Shown here: positions 6,034-14,703 of the stretch, one piece after another
How positions within the stretch are numbered: the first letter of the stretch is position 1
Layout: each line of letters opens with the position of its first letter
The notes under the pieces: generated by a model
The model's input: the letters and a program-made list of their open reading frames with translations, nothing else
Told to the model about the DNA's origin: nothing
Databases searched by the model: none
Program-made: the position numbers and the translations under genes
IMG/VR virus record: IMGVR_UViG_3300044960_000180
Span: 1-41,124 of that record
Length of the DNA stretch: 41,124 nucleotides
DNA from: a virus
Strand: one strand, 5' to 3'

Positions 6034-8373
6034 TTATTTCATTTTCAATTTCACAGCGACCACTCGTTTCTGTACGTTCTTATGGGGGTTTGTTTTCCTC
6101 ACACTGGTACGAGCTTTGTTGCCTTCCTGTTCAACTTCAACCCATCCTCTTTCTGCCCAATCTTTCCGTACTCTTGGGAGATTGAACCCGAGTTCATCTG
6201 CAGCTTTCTTTAAAACAGTGGGATAAATACAGAGAACTTGCGGCCCTGGGTCTACCCAGCCAAAGGATTTCCCTTGGGGCGGTTCTTCGCTGAAATGAGC
6301 CTCATGAACGGCAAACCAACTCATCAAAGCGTCATAGGCTCGCTTCCCGTCGTCAGCGTCGGACTTCTTCTCCAACTGATCCAGGATGGTCTGTCCTATT
6401 TCTAATGCGTCTCGATAAGCCTTCTCCTCTGATGAACCGAAGAACCAATGATTCATGTAGGAATCCCCCAAAAGGATTGCAGCGGTGATCGAAATATGGC
6501 TGTCGATGTTATCCGGGCACCGTTTTTTCAATTCATTCCGCATCGTCTTAAAATCATTCTTGAACGTGTCGGGGTCTTTTTTTAACTCTTCGATCACCCG
6601 TCGGATAAATTCCGGTCCCGACACCCCGTAAGCTTCCGCGGAGACCACATGCATCTGACTAGCCAGATCTTCATCATCAATCGGTTTCCCGTAGATTTCC
6701 AACACCCGAGACTTAACACCGCCGATTGTGCTATCCGAGCTGATCGGTTCCTCCCCGGTAGCTATCGCCAGACTGTTCCAGGTATGTTCTTCTTGAAGCC
6801 CTCCCTCCTTTGTCGCTCGCCCCCGGCTTTGACCACTTCCCAGCATGTAGACGATGCTTTCCACAAATCCCTGCCGGTCTCCAACCACTTGCCGCTCATC
6901 GATCCCGATCGGTAAATCGGAGTAGATCGCCGCCCGTCGTTCCAGAGCGTTACGCGTTGAGTTGAATGAAGTCATGGTCTCTTCCGGGTTGCCCCAAACA
7001 GAGAGAGCCACCTTCAACGCCGCCGTTTTTCCGCCCCGCGTCATTCCGAATGGATAGACCAGGCCGTTTCGGTGTCCGATCACCCGCAGAAGCGGGGAGG
7101 CGAAAGAGCTGGCCAGTAATAACCGGGCTATCGGAAATCGTAGAATCGGACGGACATTTTCCACCCACTCATCCAACTTCCCCTTCTCCTGATAGCCCTT
7201 TGTAATCGAGCCGAAAGCATCCAGCTCAACCCCCTCTTCCGCCCCTGGGAGGAACCGATCATACTGACCGTCCACCCAACCCATATGACTAACCGAACGG
7301 ATCTCCGGAATGGTCTCTTGGTTCTCTGCTTCAAAGGCTTCCAGGTATCCCACCACTTTAGCTGCATTGGAACTGGAGATCAGTGGCCCGTAGTCGGCCA
7401 GTTTGACGATGGAACTTTTATTCAAGAGCGTGGACCGGTCGGCAATCAAAGTACGCCACCGATTTCTTTGAAAAAAAGCCAACTCTAACTTCTCTTTGTT
7501 CGTATCCACATTGATCAATCGGCGGGTCAGGATCATCGGCATAGAGGCAACTTCGTTTACATTTCCATCCGCGTTGAATTTGAGAATCCTTTTTTCTTGA
7601 ACCCGATATCCCGGAGGTGCCTGCAACCCTTTGGTTGGGATTCCTTCAAAAAATGTGTCCAGTGTGGGAGCCTTTTCCCCTTTTTTCGCCGCCCGGAGAT
7701 GCGGCTCTTTTTGTTTCAGTGCGGTTTCAAAGTCACGCAAATTCAGCTTCCGTTTGAGGTTATCTTTCAGTTCCGTTTTTAGCCGGAGAAAATCTTCCGC
7801 AGACTTTTCCTTCAGCGTACGGAAGGCCTGGATGTTCTCTTTTTCAAAGAGGATCTTGGCATCCTGGGCTTCCATCGCCGCCTTTGCCGCCGTTTCCGCC
7901 TTTTCCAAGCTTTCTTCTTCCGGGTCCGGCGTCCCAATGTTAATCGGACTGGTGATCACCTCCCAGAGCTCACACCCTTTGCAATACTCCCCACCGGTCA
8001 GATCCCACACGCGTTGGCAGGTAACCGGTCCCGCATCTTCCAGTGCGTGAGTCAGTTTCTTGTCCGTCTCCGCCTCGGAATATCCGGGATAGGGTTCACT
8101 CCATTCATGAGCCAGCTCCTCCCCATCCTCACACCGGCCCAGAATCGACAGCATGGCGTGCCATTCCGGTTCCGGTAGTGTCTCCGCATCTTCTTTACAG
8201 TGCCGCATCCAGGCGCAGCCGGTTTGGATCGGATCGATCCGGGCAGGGGGGAAATCTCCCCCGCCCGAACGATCCCTTTCTCTTCGGGTTCGTTTGGGTA
8301 ACTCAATGAATTGTTTCGCGATCTCTTTCGGATCGTATCGTGGGACGGAGAATGCGTACGTCAACGGGATCAC
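6034..8373 (-). CDS. DUF927-type replicative helicase (primase C-terminal half)
   Basis: A 779-aa protein. Cysteines near residues 53, 59, 119, 131 and 134 (CAWMRHC ... CQRV ... CKGC) may bind an iron-sulfur cluster or zinc. A helical linker at about 155-235 follows, then a DUF927 ATPase with Walker A GMTRGGKTA near 443-451 and downstream SDLPIGIDE. The only start upstream is GTG at 8373 with AAAAAGG directly against it, a poor ribosome site. The preceding frame overlaps by 71 bp and, if joined by a +1 step at 8341-8344, gives a normal prim-pol to helicase transition (VRILRP-RYDPKEI). It probably belongs to one polypeptide with the next gene. Confidence 0.85.
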   Translation of the reverse strand: MIPLTYAFSVPRYDPKEIAKQFIELPKRTRRERDRSGGGDFPPARIDPIQTGCAWMRHCKEDAETLPEPEWHAMLSILGRCEDGEELAHEWSEPYPGYSEAETDKKLTHALEDAGPVTCQRVWDLTGGEYCKGCELWEVITSPINIGTPDPEEESLEKAETAAKAAMEAQDAKILFEKENIQAFRTLKEKSAEDFLRLKTELKDNLKRKLNLRDFETALKQKEPHLRAAKKGEKAPTLDTFFEGIPTKGLQAPPGYRVQEKRILKFNADGNVNEVASMPMILTRRLINVDTNKEKLELAFFQRNRWRTLIADRSTLLNKSSIVKLADYGPLISSSNAAKVVGYLEAFEAENQETIPEIRSVSHMGWVDGQYDRFLPGAEEGVELDAFGSITKGYQEKGKLDEWVENVRPILRFPIARLLLASSFASPLLRVIGHRNGLVYPFGMTRGGKTAALKVALSVWGNPEETMTSFNSTRNALERRAAIYSDLPIGIDERQVVGDRQGFVESIVYMLGSGQSRGRATKEGGLQEEHTWNSLAIATGEEPISSDSTIGGVKSRVLEIYGKPIDDEDLASQMHVVSAEAYGVSGPEFIRRVIEELKKDPDTFKNDFKTMRNELKKRCPDNIDSHISITAAILLGDSYMNHWFFGSSEEKAYRDALEIGQTILDQLEKKSDADDGKRAYDALMSWFAVHEAHFSEEPPQGKSFGWVDPGPQVLCIYPTVLKKAADELGFNLPRVRKDWAERGWVEVEQEGNKARTSVRKTNPHKNVQKRVVAVKLKMK

Positions 8374-8974
8374 CCTTTTTGCAGTTCAGAGTCCCCGGCA
8401 CGCGGAGAACGCGGGGCAAGTCAGCAGTATTGTCAATCTTCCATCCTTTTTGTGATGCCGCGTGTCGAAAGGTTCCTTGAAACCGGGATAGATAGTGTTG
8501 AACCTCCTCTCGCATGCGTTCATTTTCGATTTCGACCGGGGTTTGAAACTTCCAGTATCCATGTAGTCCAAATCCGGAATGCACTAGAATCGATGGTTCA
8601 TAGGGAAAGGCATCGATCAATTCCAGTGCGGCTTCTAGGGTAGGGGGGATCGCTTTTTCCTTGTGCGTATCGCCGTAGTCTACATCCAGCCACACACCCG
8701 GGATGGTCATTATCGTATCGGCCGATCCTCGTTTGTTGCTGTGGGTTTTCTTCTGACGGAGACCCACTCCGAAATAGACATCCATCCCTTGTTCTGCCAA
8801 CTGCACGGCGGCTTTCGCGGCTCCGGTTAACTCCTTGACGTGAAACCATCGTGTCTGTTTATCCTGCGCCGTCCAAATGGTTATCCACCCCCGAGTACAA
8901 TCGGCGTACCAGGTGTTAAAAAATGCACAGGCAGTGGACTCATTCGTTTTCGGGACCATCGCGGTTTGACTCAT
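8303..8974 (-). CDS. Prim-pol domain (archaeo-eukaryotic primase type), N-terminal half
   Basis: A 223-aa protein with AEP primase motifs: VWLDVDYGD carrying the two metal-binding aspartates (residues about 98-106), HSGFGLHGYWKF as the His-containing motif II, and DLPRVLRVPGTLN near the C-terminus. It would prime or copy DNA at the phage origin. After PVDVRIL the frame loses family-like sequence and stops at 8303, while the +1 frame continues with PRYDPKEIAKQF. Either a programmed +1 frameshift at CCC-A, a single-base error, or a real split explains this. Confidence 0.82.
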   Translation of the reverse strand: MSQTAMVPKTNESTACAFFNTWYADCTRGWITIWTAQDKQTRWFHVKELTGAAKAAVQLAEQGMDVYFGVGLRQKKTHSNKRGSADTIMTIPGVWLDVDYGDTHKEKAIPPTLEAALELIDAFPYEPSILVHSGFGLHGYWKFQTPVEIENERMREEVQHYLSRFQGTFRHAASQKGWKIDNTADLPRVLRVPGTLNCKKGDPVDVRILRPTIRSERDRETIH

Positions 8975-9046
8975 CCGATTGATCCTCCTTTCCTCTCCTC
9001 TCCCTGTTTAAAATGGAAGGCCGGGAGTACCCGGCCTCCTATTTAT

Positions 9047-9811
9047 TTAGGCAAAGGGGATATCGTCATCCGAGAGGGTCACTTTCCCCCCACTGGCCGG
9101 AGCGTCACCACCGTTTTGCTGGTGGATGAAGTCACGAATCTCCCGGACATACTCCACCGCGTTCACCTTCTCCGGCGGGGTCAGATCCCGATCCACGGAG
9201 AACTGTGCCTGGGAATAGGTAATGTTGTTTTTGGTGGTTGTCTTTTTCAGGGTGATCTTAGTGACGACTCCGTATGTCCGGCGTCCCTGCCCGACGATCC
9301 GCTTGGACAGGAAGTTGTCAAAGTTCCGCAGGCTGGTCGGCGGGAGTGTCAGGATGATCGGCAATCCAGTTCCTTCCCGGAGGAAGTAGATCACCCGCTG
9401 TGCTCGACAGGCTTTTCCCCTCCCGACAGCAGCACTCCCCCATTGGTTCATCGGGCAAGTCCGGCAGTCACCGCCGGGTTCTCCGATGCCAATCTTTCCA
9501 TCCGGACTGGTGCAGTCCGGTTGCCGGGACTCTCCGGTGTACTCCTGGTTCTCCCAGTACGTCCGGGTCAGATGATGATCGATGATCACACCGACCAGTT
9601 CGCGAACCGTATCCGGGTTATCCGGGTCATCCCCCGGAACTTCGAAGGTGAGGCCGCCGCCAGCGGGGATCTTCACCCGATCAAAGTCCAAATTGACACC
9701 TTCCATGTTTTCGCCCAGATCGTCCTCCGCCGGGTTGTTTTGAGCGAGCGGGAATTGAAACTGTTCGCTGTTGGCAGGCAATTGATTCAGTTCGTCCAGT
9801 TTTTTAGCCAT
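9047..9811 (-). CDS. Phage SSB-like DNA-binding protein
   Basis: A 254-aa protein ending SDDDIPFA, nearly the same acidic tip as bacterial SSB (DDDIPF), which recruits repair and replication partners. A central cysteine group (PDCTSPDGK ... CRTCPMN ... CRAQ) suggests a zinc site, and the C-terminal half looks like an OB-type fold with KNNITYSQAQF. It lies in the replication cluster between primase and SNF2 helicase genes. The SSB role is inferred from the tail, size and context. Confidence 0.7.
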   Translation of the reverse strand: MAKKLDELNQLPANSEQFQFPLAQNNPAEDDLGENMEGVNLDFDRVKIPAGGGLTFEVPGDDPDNPDTVRELVGVIIDHHLTRTYWENQEYTGESRQPDCTSPDGKIGIGEPGGDCRTCPMNQWGSAAVGRGKACRAQRVIYFLREGTGLPIILTLPPTSLRNFDNFLSKRIVGQGRRTYGVVTKITLKKTTTKNNITYSQAQFSVDRDLTPPEKVNAVEYVREIRDFIHQQNGGDAPASGGKVTLSDDDIPFA

Positions 9812-9838
9812 GGTTTGTTTCCTCCTGAAAGTAGGTAT

Positions 9839-10243
9839 TTACTGAGCTTTGCGGATGCCGATGGTTTGTTTCTCGTAGATGTTCAGACAGTCGCGAATTT
9901 CGGCAGGAAGCTGATCCTCCTCCAGTAGCTCTCGAGCCCAGGCGGACAGCGTCTGCGCATGGATATCCTCCCGCACCAATTCTTTATGAGGGGATTGCTT
10001 GAGCCAAGCGACCAGGCGCGGTTTCTTCCCGGCGGCAGCGGAGATGAAGGTTTTAGTGCTCAGGTAGAAAGTGCGTCCACCCCGCTGGAAACTGGAAAGC
10101 TCTTCTGTAATCATGTGTTGGGCCAGCTCGGCTTCCCGTTCGCTGATATTTCGGTTTATCTCCTTTAGTTCCGCCTCCAATGATTTTTTCTGCTCTTTTA
10201 GCACCCGAAGTTCATCCGCCAGTTCGAACACGGACGATGGCAT
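9839..10243 (-). CDS. Hypothetical coiled-coil early protein, 134 aa
   Basis: The first 50 residues form a clear coiled coil (LRVLKEQKKSLEAELKEI then ISEREAELAQHM). A RGGRTFYLSTKTFISAA beta section and a C-terminal helical part follow. It overlaps the end of the SNF2 helicase gene by 32 bp and precedes the SSB-like gene. No function recognised; similar small proteins sit beside phage replication genes. Confidence 0.6.
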   Translation of the reverse strand: MPSSVFELADELRVLKEQKKSLEAELKEINRNISEREAELAQHMITEELSSFQRGGRTFYLSTKTFISAAAGKKPRLVAWLKQSPHKELVREDIHAQTLSAWARELLEEDQLPAEIRDCLNIYEKQTIGIRKAQ

Positions 10244-11663
10244 TGGCGTCTCCTCCTTGAAAAAAATGTTTCCAGTTCCTTTTATCCACTACCAGATCAG
10301 CCAGATTCCGCTTGTCTCCCAGCGCCTTTATGACGTGTTCATCGACGGTTGCTTTGGTGATCAGATGGATGTAAGTGCAACGTTTCTTTTGAGAAATCCG
10401 ATGAATCCGCGATTTCGCCTGGCTGTAGTTCGCATAGCTGTAATCCAGGCTGTAGAAGATAGCGGTGTCCGCCGCGGTCAATGTCAGCCCCTCCCGCACT
10501 GTCTGGATCTGTCCCAGAAAGATCGGACAGGCCGGATCTTCTTGAAAGCGTTCCACTAACGCTCCGCGTTCCCGGGTGCTTCCGGTGATGGTGACTGAAC
10601 CGATTGCTTTTTTGGCCAGCATTTTCTGTATCGCCGTGATCTCCGGCAGGAACCGGGTGAACACCACCGCCTTCTTGCCTGCTGCCATAAGATCATCCAA
10701 CACCTCTTCCAACAGCTTGAGCTTCGCTTTGGAGACGGCGTGCACAGCGCCGTTTTCATCCTGCACATAGCCGCCGGCGATTTGGGAAAGTCGCAGAAGC
10801 CGCGTCAGCACATTGTGAGCGGTGACCGTCCCCTGTTCCAGCTCTGCCATACTCTCGTCCGCCACGTCGCGGTACACCTTACCTGCTTCTCTTTCCAGTT
10901 CGCAGAAGAGCATCTGATCGGTTGTCTCCGGTAAATCCAATGCTTCCGCCTTGGTAACTCGGCAGGCGATCCGATGGGCCTTTTCGGTGAGCTCGCCCAG
11001 GTTCTTGTAGGCGACGATCTCTTTTTCCTCGAACCCGCCCATCACCGCATACCGGTTCCGGAAGGCATAAAAGTTGGTGCCGAAAACTTCAGTGTCTAGA
11101 AACTTGTACTGACTGAAAAAATCGATCGGTGAATTACTGACCGGCGTGCCGGTCAGGATCATCCGGTATGGCACCGTCTTTCCCAACCGGTGGATCTCCC
11201 GGCTCTGTTTGGCCCGGGGGTTTTTGATCCGCTGGGATTCATCCAGAATAATCATGTCCGGCCCCCACCGGTCGATACTGCCATCCATCCGCCAGACGGC
11301 TTCATAGTTGATCACGGCCACCTGTAGCTGCTCATCATCCGGCTTCCAACTGGCCAAGATCTTTTTACGCTTCGCTGTCGGCCCCTCCAAAGAACGGACT
11401 TCATGGGGGAAATCGGCGTGTATCGCAAACTCTCGCGGCCACACTGGTACCACCGAGGTGGGGGCAATCACCAACAAGCGTCGGATCTCTCCCCGATGGA
11501 ACCGGGCCCCCGCAATGGCAATAGCTGTCAAACTCTTCCCACATCCCATTTCTAGGAGTAGGGCGACTGCTGGAAGCTCTATTCCCAGCTCGAACGCTTT
11601 TATTTGATGTTGATAGGGTCGGGTTCGAATAGGCATCGGTAAGGTTGCTTGAATGGGAATCAC
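10212..11663 (-). CDS. SNF2-family DNA helicase/translocase
   Basis: A 483-aa superfamily 2 ATPase with the usual two RecA-like domains. Visible motifs are Walker A LEMGCGKSLTA (about 37-47), motif Ia APTSVVPVWPREF, the Walker B variant IILDESQRIKN, motif III LTGTPVSNSPIDFFSQYKFLD and motif VI QAKSRIHRISQ. It is small for the family, with no added DNA-binding domain, as in other phage SNF2 proteins that move along double-stranded DNA during replication or recombination. The ATG at 11663 overlaps the end of the 62-aa gene. Confidence 0.92.
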   Translation of the reverse strand: MIPIQATLPMPIRTRPYQHQIKAFELGIELPAVALLLEMGCGKSLTAIAIAGARFHRGEIRRLLVIAPTSVVPVWPREFAIHADFPHEVRSLEGPTAKRKKILASWKPDDEQLQVAVINYEAVWRMDGSIDRWGPDMIILDESQRIKNPRAKQSREIHRLGKTVPYRMILTGTPVSNSPIDFFSQYKFLDTEVFGTNFYAFRNRYAVMGGFEEKEIVAYKNLGELTEKAHRIACRVTKAEALDLPETTDQMLFCELEREAGKVYRDVADESMAELEQGTVTAHNVLTRLLRLSQIAGGYVQDENGAVHAVSKAKLKLLEEVLDDLMAAGKKAVVFTRFLPEITAIQKMLAKKAIGSVTITGSTRERGALVERFQEDPACPIFLGQIQTVREGLTLTAADTAIFYSLDYSYANYSQAKSRIHRISQKKRCTYIHLITKATVDEHVIKALGDKRNLADLVVDKRNWKHFFQGGDANAIVRVRTGG

Positions 11664-11848
11664 CTCATTTGAATAGTTGTTTCATTCCCAAGGATTTCAG
11701 TGGCAGCGTCCTCCTCCTTAGCCATAGCGAGCAGTCCTTCCGCATCATGAACCAATCGCCGCGCGGTTTCGAAATGTCCCAGTTCCAAGGCTTGTTTTAA
11801 CAAGCGCAACTCATTTTCAAGGTCATTCAGCAGTTGGTTTTCCTTCAT
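11660..11848 (-). CDS. Small helical protein, 62 aa
   Basis: An all-helical acidic protein (LLNDLENELRLLKQALELGHFETARRL and a second helix), probably a helical hairpin. It overlaps both neighbours by 4 bp, so it is translationally coupled between the zinc protein and the SNF2 helicase. No family recognised. Confidence 0.6.
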   Translation of the reverse strand: MKENQLLNDLENELRLLKQALELGHFETARRLVHDAEGLLAMAKEEDAATEILGNETTIQMR

Positions 11849-12021
11849 AAATACCGCATCCCCAATTCCTCGTTCAGCTGTTTGTTGTCTTGGTGCTCCT
11901 CACCGACGGTCTCCCGGTAGCTAAATACCAGGCATTCCAAACAAACGTTTCCAAGCGTAGCATGTGGAATCCCGGTCTTGGTTTCAAAGCAGAGTGAACA
12001 CTTGCCTCCGTAGGTGAACAT
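11845..12021 (-). CDS. Zinc-knuckle protein, 58 aa
   Basis: The ATG at 12021 overlaps the upstream stop by one base (TGATG) and its own stop overlaps the next start by 4 bp, which supports translation. CSLC and CLEC, about 20 residues apart, form a zinc-ribbon-like layout. Function unknown. Confidence 0.6.
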   Translation of the reverse strand: MFTYGGKCSLCFETKTGIPHATLGNVCLECLVFSYRETVGEEHQDNKQLNEELGMRYL

Positions 12022-12320
12022 CACGTACTCACCTCTTTGTCAACAATTTTCATTTCTGTAATGCAGTCTTCAATCTGATCGTAGTTAAGGTGCAACTTGT
12101 CTTCTCCGGCGTAGAGAATGTATTTTTGAACGTAGCCGTCTGCATCTTTCACGACATGCTTGGAATCCAATACGTTTATTTCGCCTTCCATTAGCAGTTC
12201 TACCGCTGACCGGATCACATCACCATAGCTGGCCGAGCCGTGGTAGATGACAATCACATCGACCGATCCGCGGAAACCCTCATCCTCCAACGTCGCTCTT
12301 ACGGTGTACTCGGTTTTCAT
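12021..12320 (-). CDS. Hypothetical acidic early protein, 99 aa
   Basis: A compact acidic protein with alternating beta and helix segments (TVRATLEDEGFRGSVDVIVIY then DVIRSAVELLMEGEINVLD). No family recognised. Overlaps the upstream gene by 4 bp and the downstream zinc gene by one base. Small acidic proteins in this part of a phage genome include DNA mimics and anti-defence proteins, but nothing here proves that. Confidence 0.6.
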   Translation of the reverse strand: MKTEYTVRATLEDEGFRGSVDVIVIYHGSASYGDVIRSAVELLMEGEINVLDSKHVVKDADGYVQKYILYAGEDKLHLNYDQIEDCITEMKIVDKEVST

Positions 12321-12532
12321 GATTCACCCACTCCTTCTAAATGTTCTTTGGCATTCCTTACTGCGTCTCTGAGTGTCATCCCCACATAGGTGCGTTCAAA
12401 CCCGTCCTCGGTTTCGGTATACAGGTCCCAGCCATAATGACCCTGGACGATTTTGACTTGCTCCCCTTCCCGCTCGATGATGAGCGAGAAGGGTTCGGAA
12501 AACGATGTGCCCTGAATCTTGAATCCCGTCAT
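12317..12532 (-). CDS. Hypothetical early protein, 71 aa
   Basis: An acidic protein with an N-terminal beta-rich part (SLIIEREGEQVKIVQGHYGWDLYTE) and a C-terminal helix LRDAVRNAKEHLEGV. Coupled to the next gene by a 4-bp overlap. No family recognised. Confidence 0.55.
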   Translation of the reverse strand: MTGFKIQGTSFSEPFSLIIEREGEQVKIVQGHYGWDLYTETEDGFERTYVGMTLRDAVRNAKEHLEGVGES

Positions 12533-12573
12533 GTTCCAGCCTCCCTTATGCCGCTGGCTTTGGGGGTTTCGGC

Positions 12574-12813
12574 TTACGCTTCATGGCTGTTCACCCCCAA
12601 GTCTTCAAGCTTCGCGCAAATCTCATGCTGCCAATCGGTATCTTTTAGTTGATAGGCGATGAAGGACAAGGTTTTCAACATATTCACCTTCCAAACCCAA
12701 TTCATATTGGCGGTTAGGCTTTCGACCCAATCCCGTATCTCTTGATCGGTCAGAGCTCCTTGTTTTTTCTGCAACCACCATAGCTGAGCTAATCGAATAT
12801 GGAACGGCTGCAT
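12574..12813 (-). CDS. Small phage protein, 79 aa (DUF7667-like)
   Basis: The ATG at 12813 follows AAGGGAGGAG, which rules out the longer frame. The pattern RLAQLWWLQKKQGALTDQE ... NMNWVWKVNML ... DTDWQHEICAKLE resembles a family of short proteins common in Bacillota phages that I recall as DUF7667. Function unknown. Confidence 0.6.
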   Translation of the reverse strand: MQPFHIRLAQLWWLQKKQGALTDQEIRDWVESLTANMNWVWKVNMLKTLSFIAYQLKDTDWQHEICAKLEDLGVNSHEA

Positions 12814-12874
12814 GGTTCTCCTCCCTTGGTGGTGATTTGGAAATGTGCTATACTCGGAGTAACTTGGTGTTTTT

Positions 12875-13057
12875 TTATTTGCCCACCACTTTGAGGTTGG
12901 GCTTTTTCTCTGCCACGGGATCATGAATCCCGATCCGCAAAAGTGCAGCCAGGGTCGGCATCATCGGCCCATGAATGACGGTACCGTCCTCCAGGATCAC
13001 CCGAGCCATCGCCTGCCCTTCCACATAGCCCGTCACACGCTTGACTCCTTGGAACAT
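12875..13057 (-). CDS. Hypothetical protein, 60 aa
   Basis: The ATG at 13057 is chosen because AGGAGGTG precedes it at ideal spacing. The protein has beta-type segments (RVTGYVEGQAMARVILEDGTVIHG) and a helical end, ending with basic KKPNLKVVGK. No family recognised. Confidence 0.55.
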   Translation of the reverse strand: MFQGVKRVTGYVEGQAMARVILEDGTVIHGPMMPTLAALLRIGIHDPVAEKKPNLKVVGK

Positions 13058-13169
13058 TTGAATCACCTCCTGTGGCTGTCTCATCAGCTGAGGAGCGCCA
13101 CCTCCCCAGGACCGGGGTTGCCCCCGGTTTCGACTATGAGGTACAATGAAACCAACCACTCTTCTTTCT

Positions 13170-13697
13170 CTATCGGCTTCCGACACGGGGCCGGTTTTCT
13201 TTTTTCATATAACCCCGCTTCTCCGCCTTCCGATGGTACTCACGCCACATTCCGACCCAGCTGAATCCGTACTCCTTGCAGTAGACTGCAACCAAGTGAC
13301 ATAGGCACACAATGGCATCGATGGATTCAATGAGGACTGCCTTTACCTCGTCGCGACTATTCGGATCGGGCTCGTTGACGGAACTGGTTACCGCCAGCTG
13401 GTCCATGGCCTCTTGCAGTTCTTCCAGTGCTTTTTCTCGGACAGCACTTCTGTGGAGGTCTACATTGTTCAACTTGGGAATCCATGCATCCCCCAGAATG
13501 GCCTGCGCACTTTCAAGGGCATAAAACCCGCAATCCAACGTCTCCACTGCCTGCTTTGCCACATCCCGCGGCATCCGTCGCCTTCCCGCCTCTATTTCAG
13601 CGATCATGGATCGGCTTAGATGGAGCTCTTGAGCAAGATCCTGTTGGGTAAAGCCAGCTTCACCCCTCGATTCCTTTTGAACAGTCCCGATAGACAT
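13170..13697 (-). CDS. XRE-family DNA-binding protein with long C-terminal part
   Basis: A 175-aa protein. Residues 1-60 are a helix-turn-helix (GFTQQDLAQELHLSRSMIAEIEAGRR). The remainder is a helical domain with DAIVCLCHLVAVYCKEYGF, reminiscent of the small-nucleotide-hydrolase-like or regulatory tails found in phage early proteins. A transcription regulator within the early operon; its targets are unknown. Confidence 0.7.
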   Translation of the reverse strand: MSIGTVQKESRGEAGFTQQDLAQELHLSRSMIAEIEAGRRRMPRDVAKQAVETLDCGFYALESAQAILGDAWIPKLNNVDLHRSAVREKALEELQEAMDQLAVTSSVNEPDPNSRDEVKAVLIESIDAIVCLCHLVAVYCKEYGFSWVGMWREYHRKAEKRGYMKKENRPRVGSR

Positions 13698-13754
13698 TTC
13701 CCAATGTTCCCCCTTTTGTGTCTTTACTGTGGTTCAGTGTCACGAGTCGGTACG

Positions 13755-13946
13755 TTACGATTGATTTGCCCAAGTCCATTCCAAGCGATAGGGCTGCTTT
13801 TCCGGGTAAATCGTCTCAACGGTGCAATCGGGAAACGCTTTTTCAGCTGCTGTCCAAGCTGCTTTGTGATCCATAGGGGCTTCAAACTCGCCGATGATGA
13901 CGCGACCGTTTTGGTCAACCAGACGTGCGACGAAAGTGATGTTCAT
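13755..13946 (-). CDS. Hypothetical protein, 63 aa
   Basis: Small beta-rich protein beginning MNITFVARLVDQNGRVIIGEFEAP with a helix HKAAWTAAEKAF and aromatic C-terminus. It overlaps the preceding 44-codon gene by 4 bp and follows GGAGG in that gene. No family recognised. Confidence 0.55.
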   Translation of the reverse strand: MNITFVARLVDQNGRVIIGEFEAPMDHKAAWTAAEKAFPDCTVETIYPEKQPYRLEWTWANQS

Positions 13947-14077
13947 TGGTTGGATGCCTCCTTTTCGGTGCGGGATCTCAGGACTTTCCGCAAAGCTTCA
14001 ACTTGCGCTTTTAAATCGGGTTCGTAAATGGCAATAAAGGTAATCCCTTTTGGGCACTCAGGTTTGGGTTTGGTCAT
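13943..14077 (-). CDS. Small protein, 44 aa
   Basis: Short gene joined to both neighbours by 4-bp ATGA overlaps. It begins MTKPKPECPKGITFIAIYEP and ends in a basic helix. The overlaps are the main evidence that it is translated. Confidence 0.5.
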   Translation of the reverse strand: MTKPKPECPKGITFIAIYEPDLKAQVEALRKVLRSRTEKEASNQ

Positions 14078-14703
14078 GTCGATTGGCCTCCTCTAATCAG
14101 TTTCCAGTGCTTGGGGATTCGCTTTTTGGGTTTGTTGATGGAGATCACTTTACCTTTACCGTCAGTGAGAAAGGCTTTTCCCTGCTGGTCCGTGTGAACG
14201 CGATACAGAGGCACGCCGTGAGATTCGAACCACTCTTCCAGCAGATCACGCCCACCCATGCATTGGTTCATCCGGTTGACGGTCATCATGAAATTGACAC
14301 CCAGTTCGTGCATATCAGGATTTTGGTAATCCCAAACCAATTCCCAAACCTGTTCACCGACTTCTCGATCAAGTCCAAACTCTTTCAGACAGGTTCGAGT
14401 CGTAAAGTAATCTTTGGTGCTCCAACGATGCCCATCATAGATCTTGTCGATGGGAAATGTGGTTTCCCATTGCCTTGGCGTCAGTTGTGCTAACAGGGAT
14501 TTCACAGCTTCCATCTGTTTGAACCGCGCTTCTACTTCTTCACAGGTTTGGGCTTCCGGCAACAAGTTGAAATATCGGACAGCGTTAAATGCGGCTTTTT
14601 TCATGGATTCGCTACGGTAACCGTTTTGGGCCATATCTTCCAAGGCAGTGCTAAACATTCTCGCATAAATTGCCCGCATGTCAGGCTGTTTGGTGTTTGG
14701 CAT
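14074..14703 (-). CDS. Hypothetical early protein, 209 aa
   Basis: A mostly helical protein with many aromatic residues (QWETTFPIDKIYDGHRWSTKDYF, WELVWDYQNPDMHELGVNF) and a basic C-terminus KPKKRIPKHWKLIRG. It starts one base after the stop of the upstream DNA-binding protein gene, so the two are co-transcribed. No family recognised. Confidence 0.6.
   Translation of the reverse strand: MPNTKQPDMRAIYARMFSTALEDMAQNGYRSESMKKAAFNAVRYFNLLPEAQTCEEVEARFKQMEAVKSLLAQLTPRQWETTFPIDKIYDGHRWSTKDYFTTRTCLKEFGLDREVGEQVWELVWDYQNPDMHELGVNFMMTVNRMNQCMGGRDLLEEWFESHGVPLYRVHTDQQGKAFLTDGKGKVISINKPKKRIPKHWKLIRGGQST

Noticed and set aside
8840-9928. Plus-strand 362-codon open frame
   Set aside because: It lies antisense to the SSB-like and primase genes, whose motifs are clear, and has no ribosome site or recognisable domain.
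12547-12585. 12-codon peptide MKRKPKPPKPAA with an upstream G-rich site
   Set aside because: Too short to judge; could be a leader peptide but nothing else supports it.
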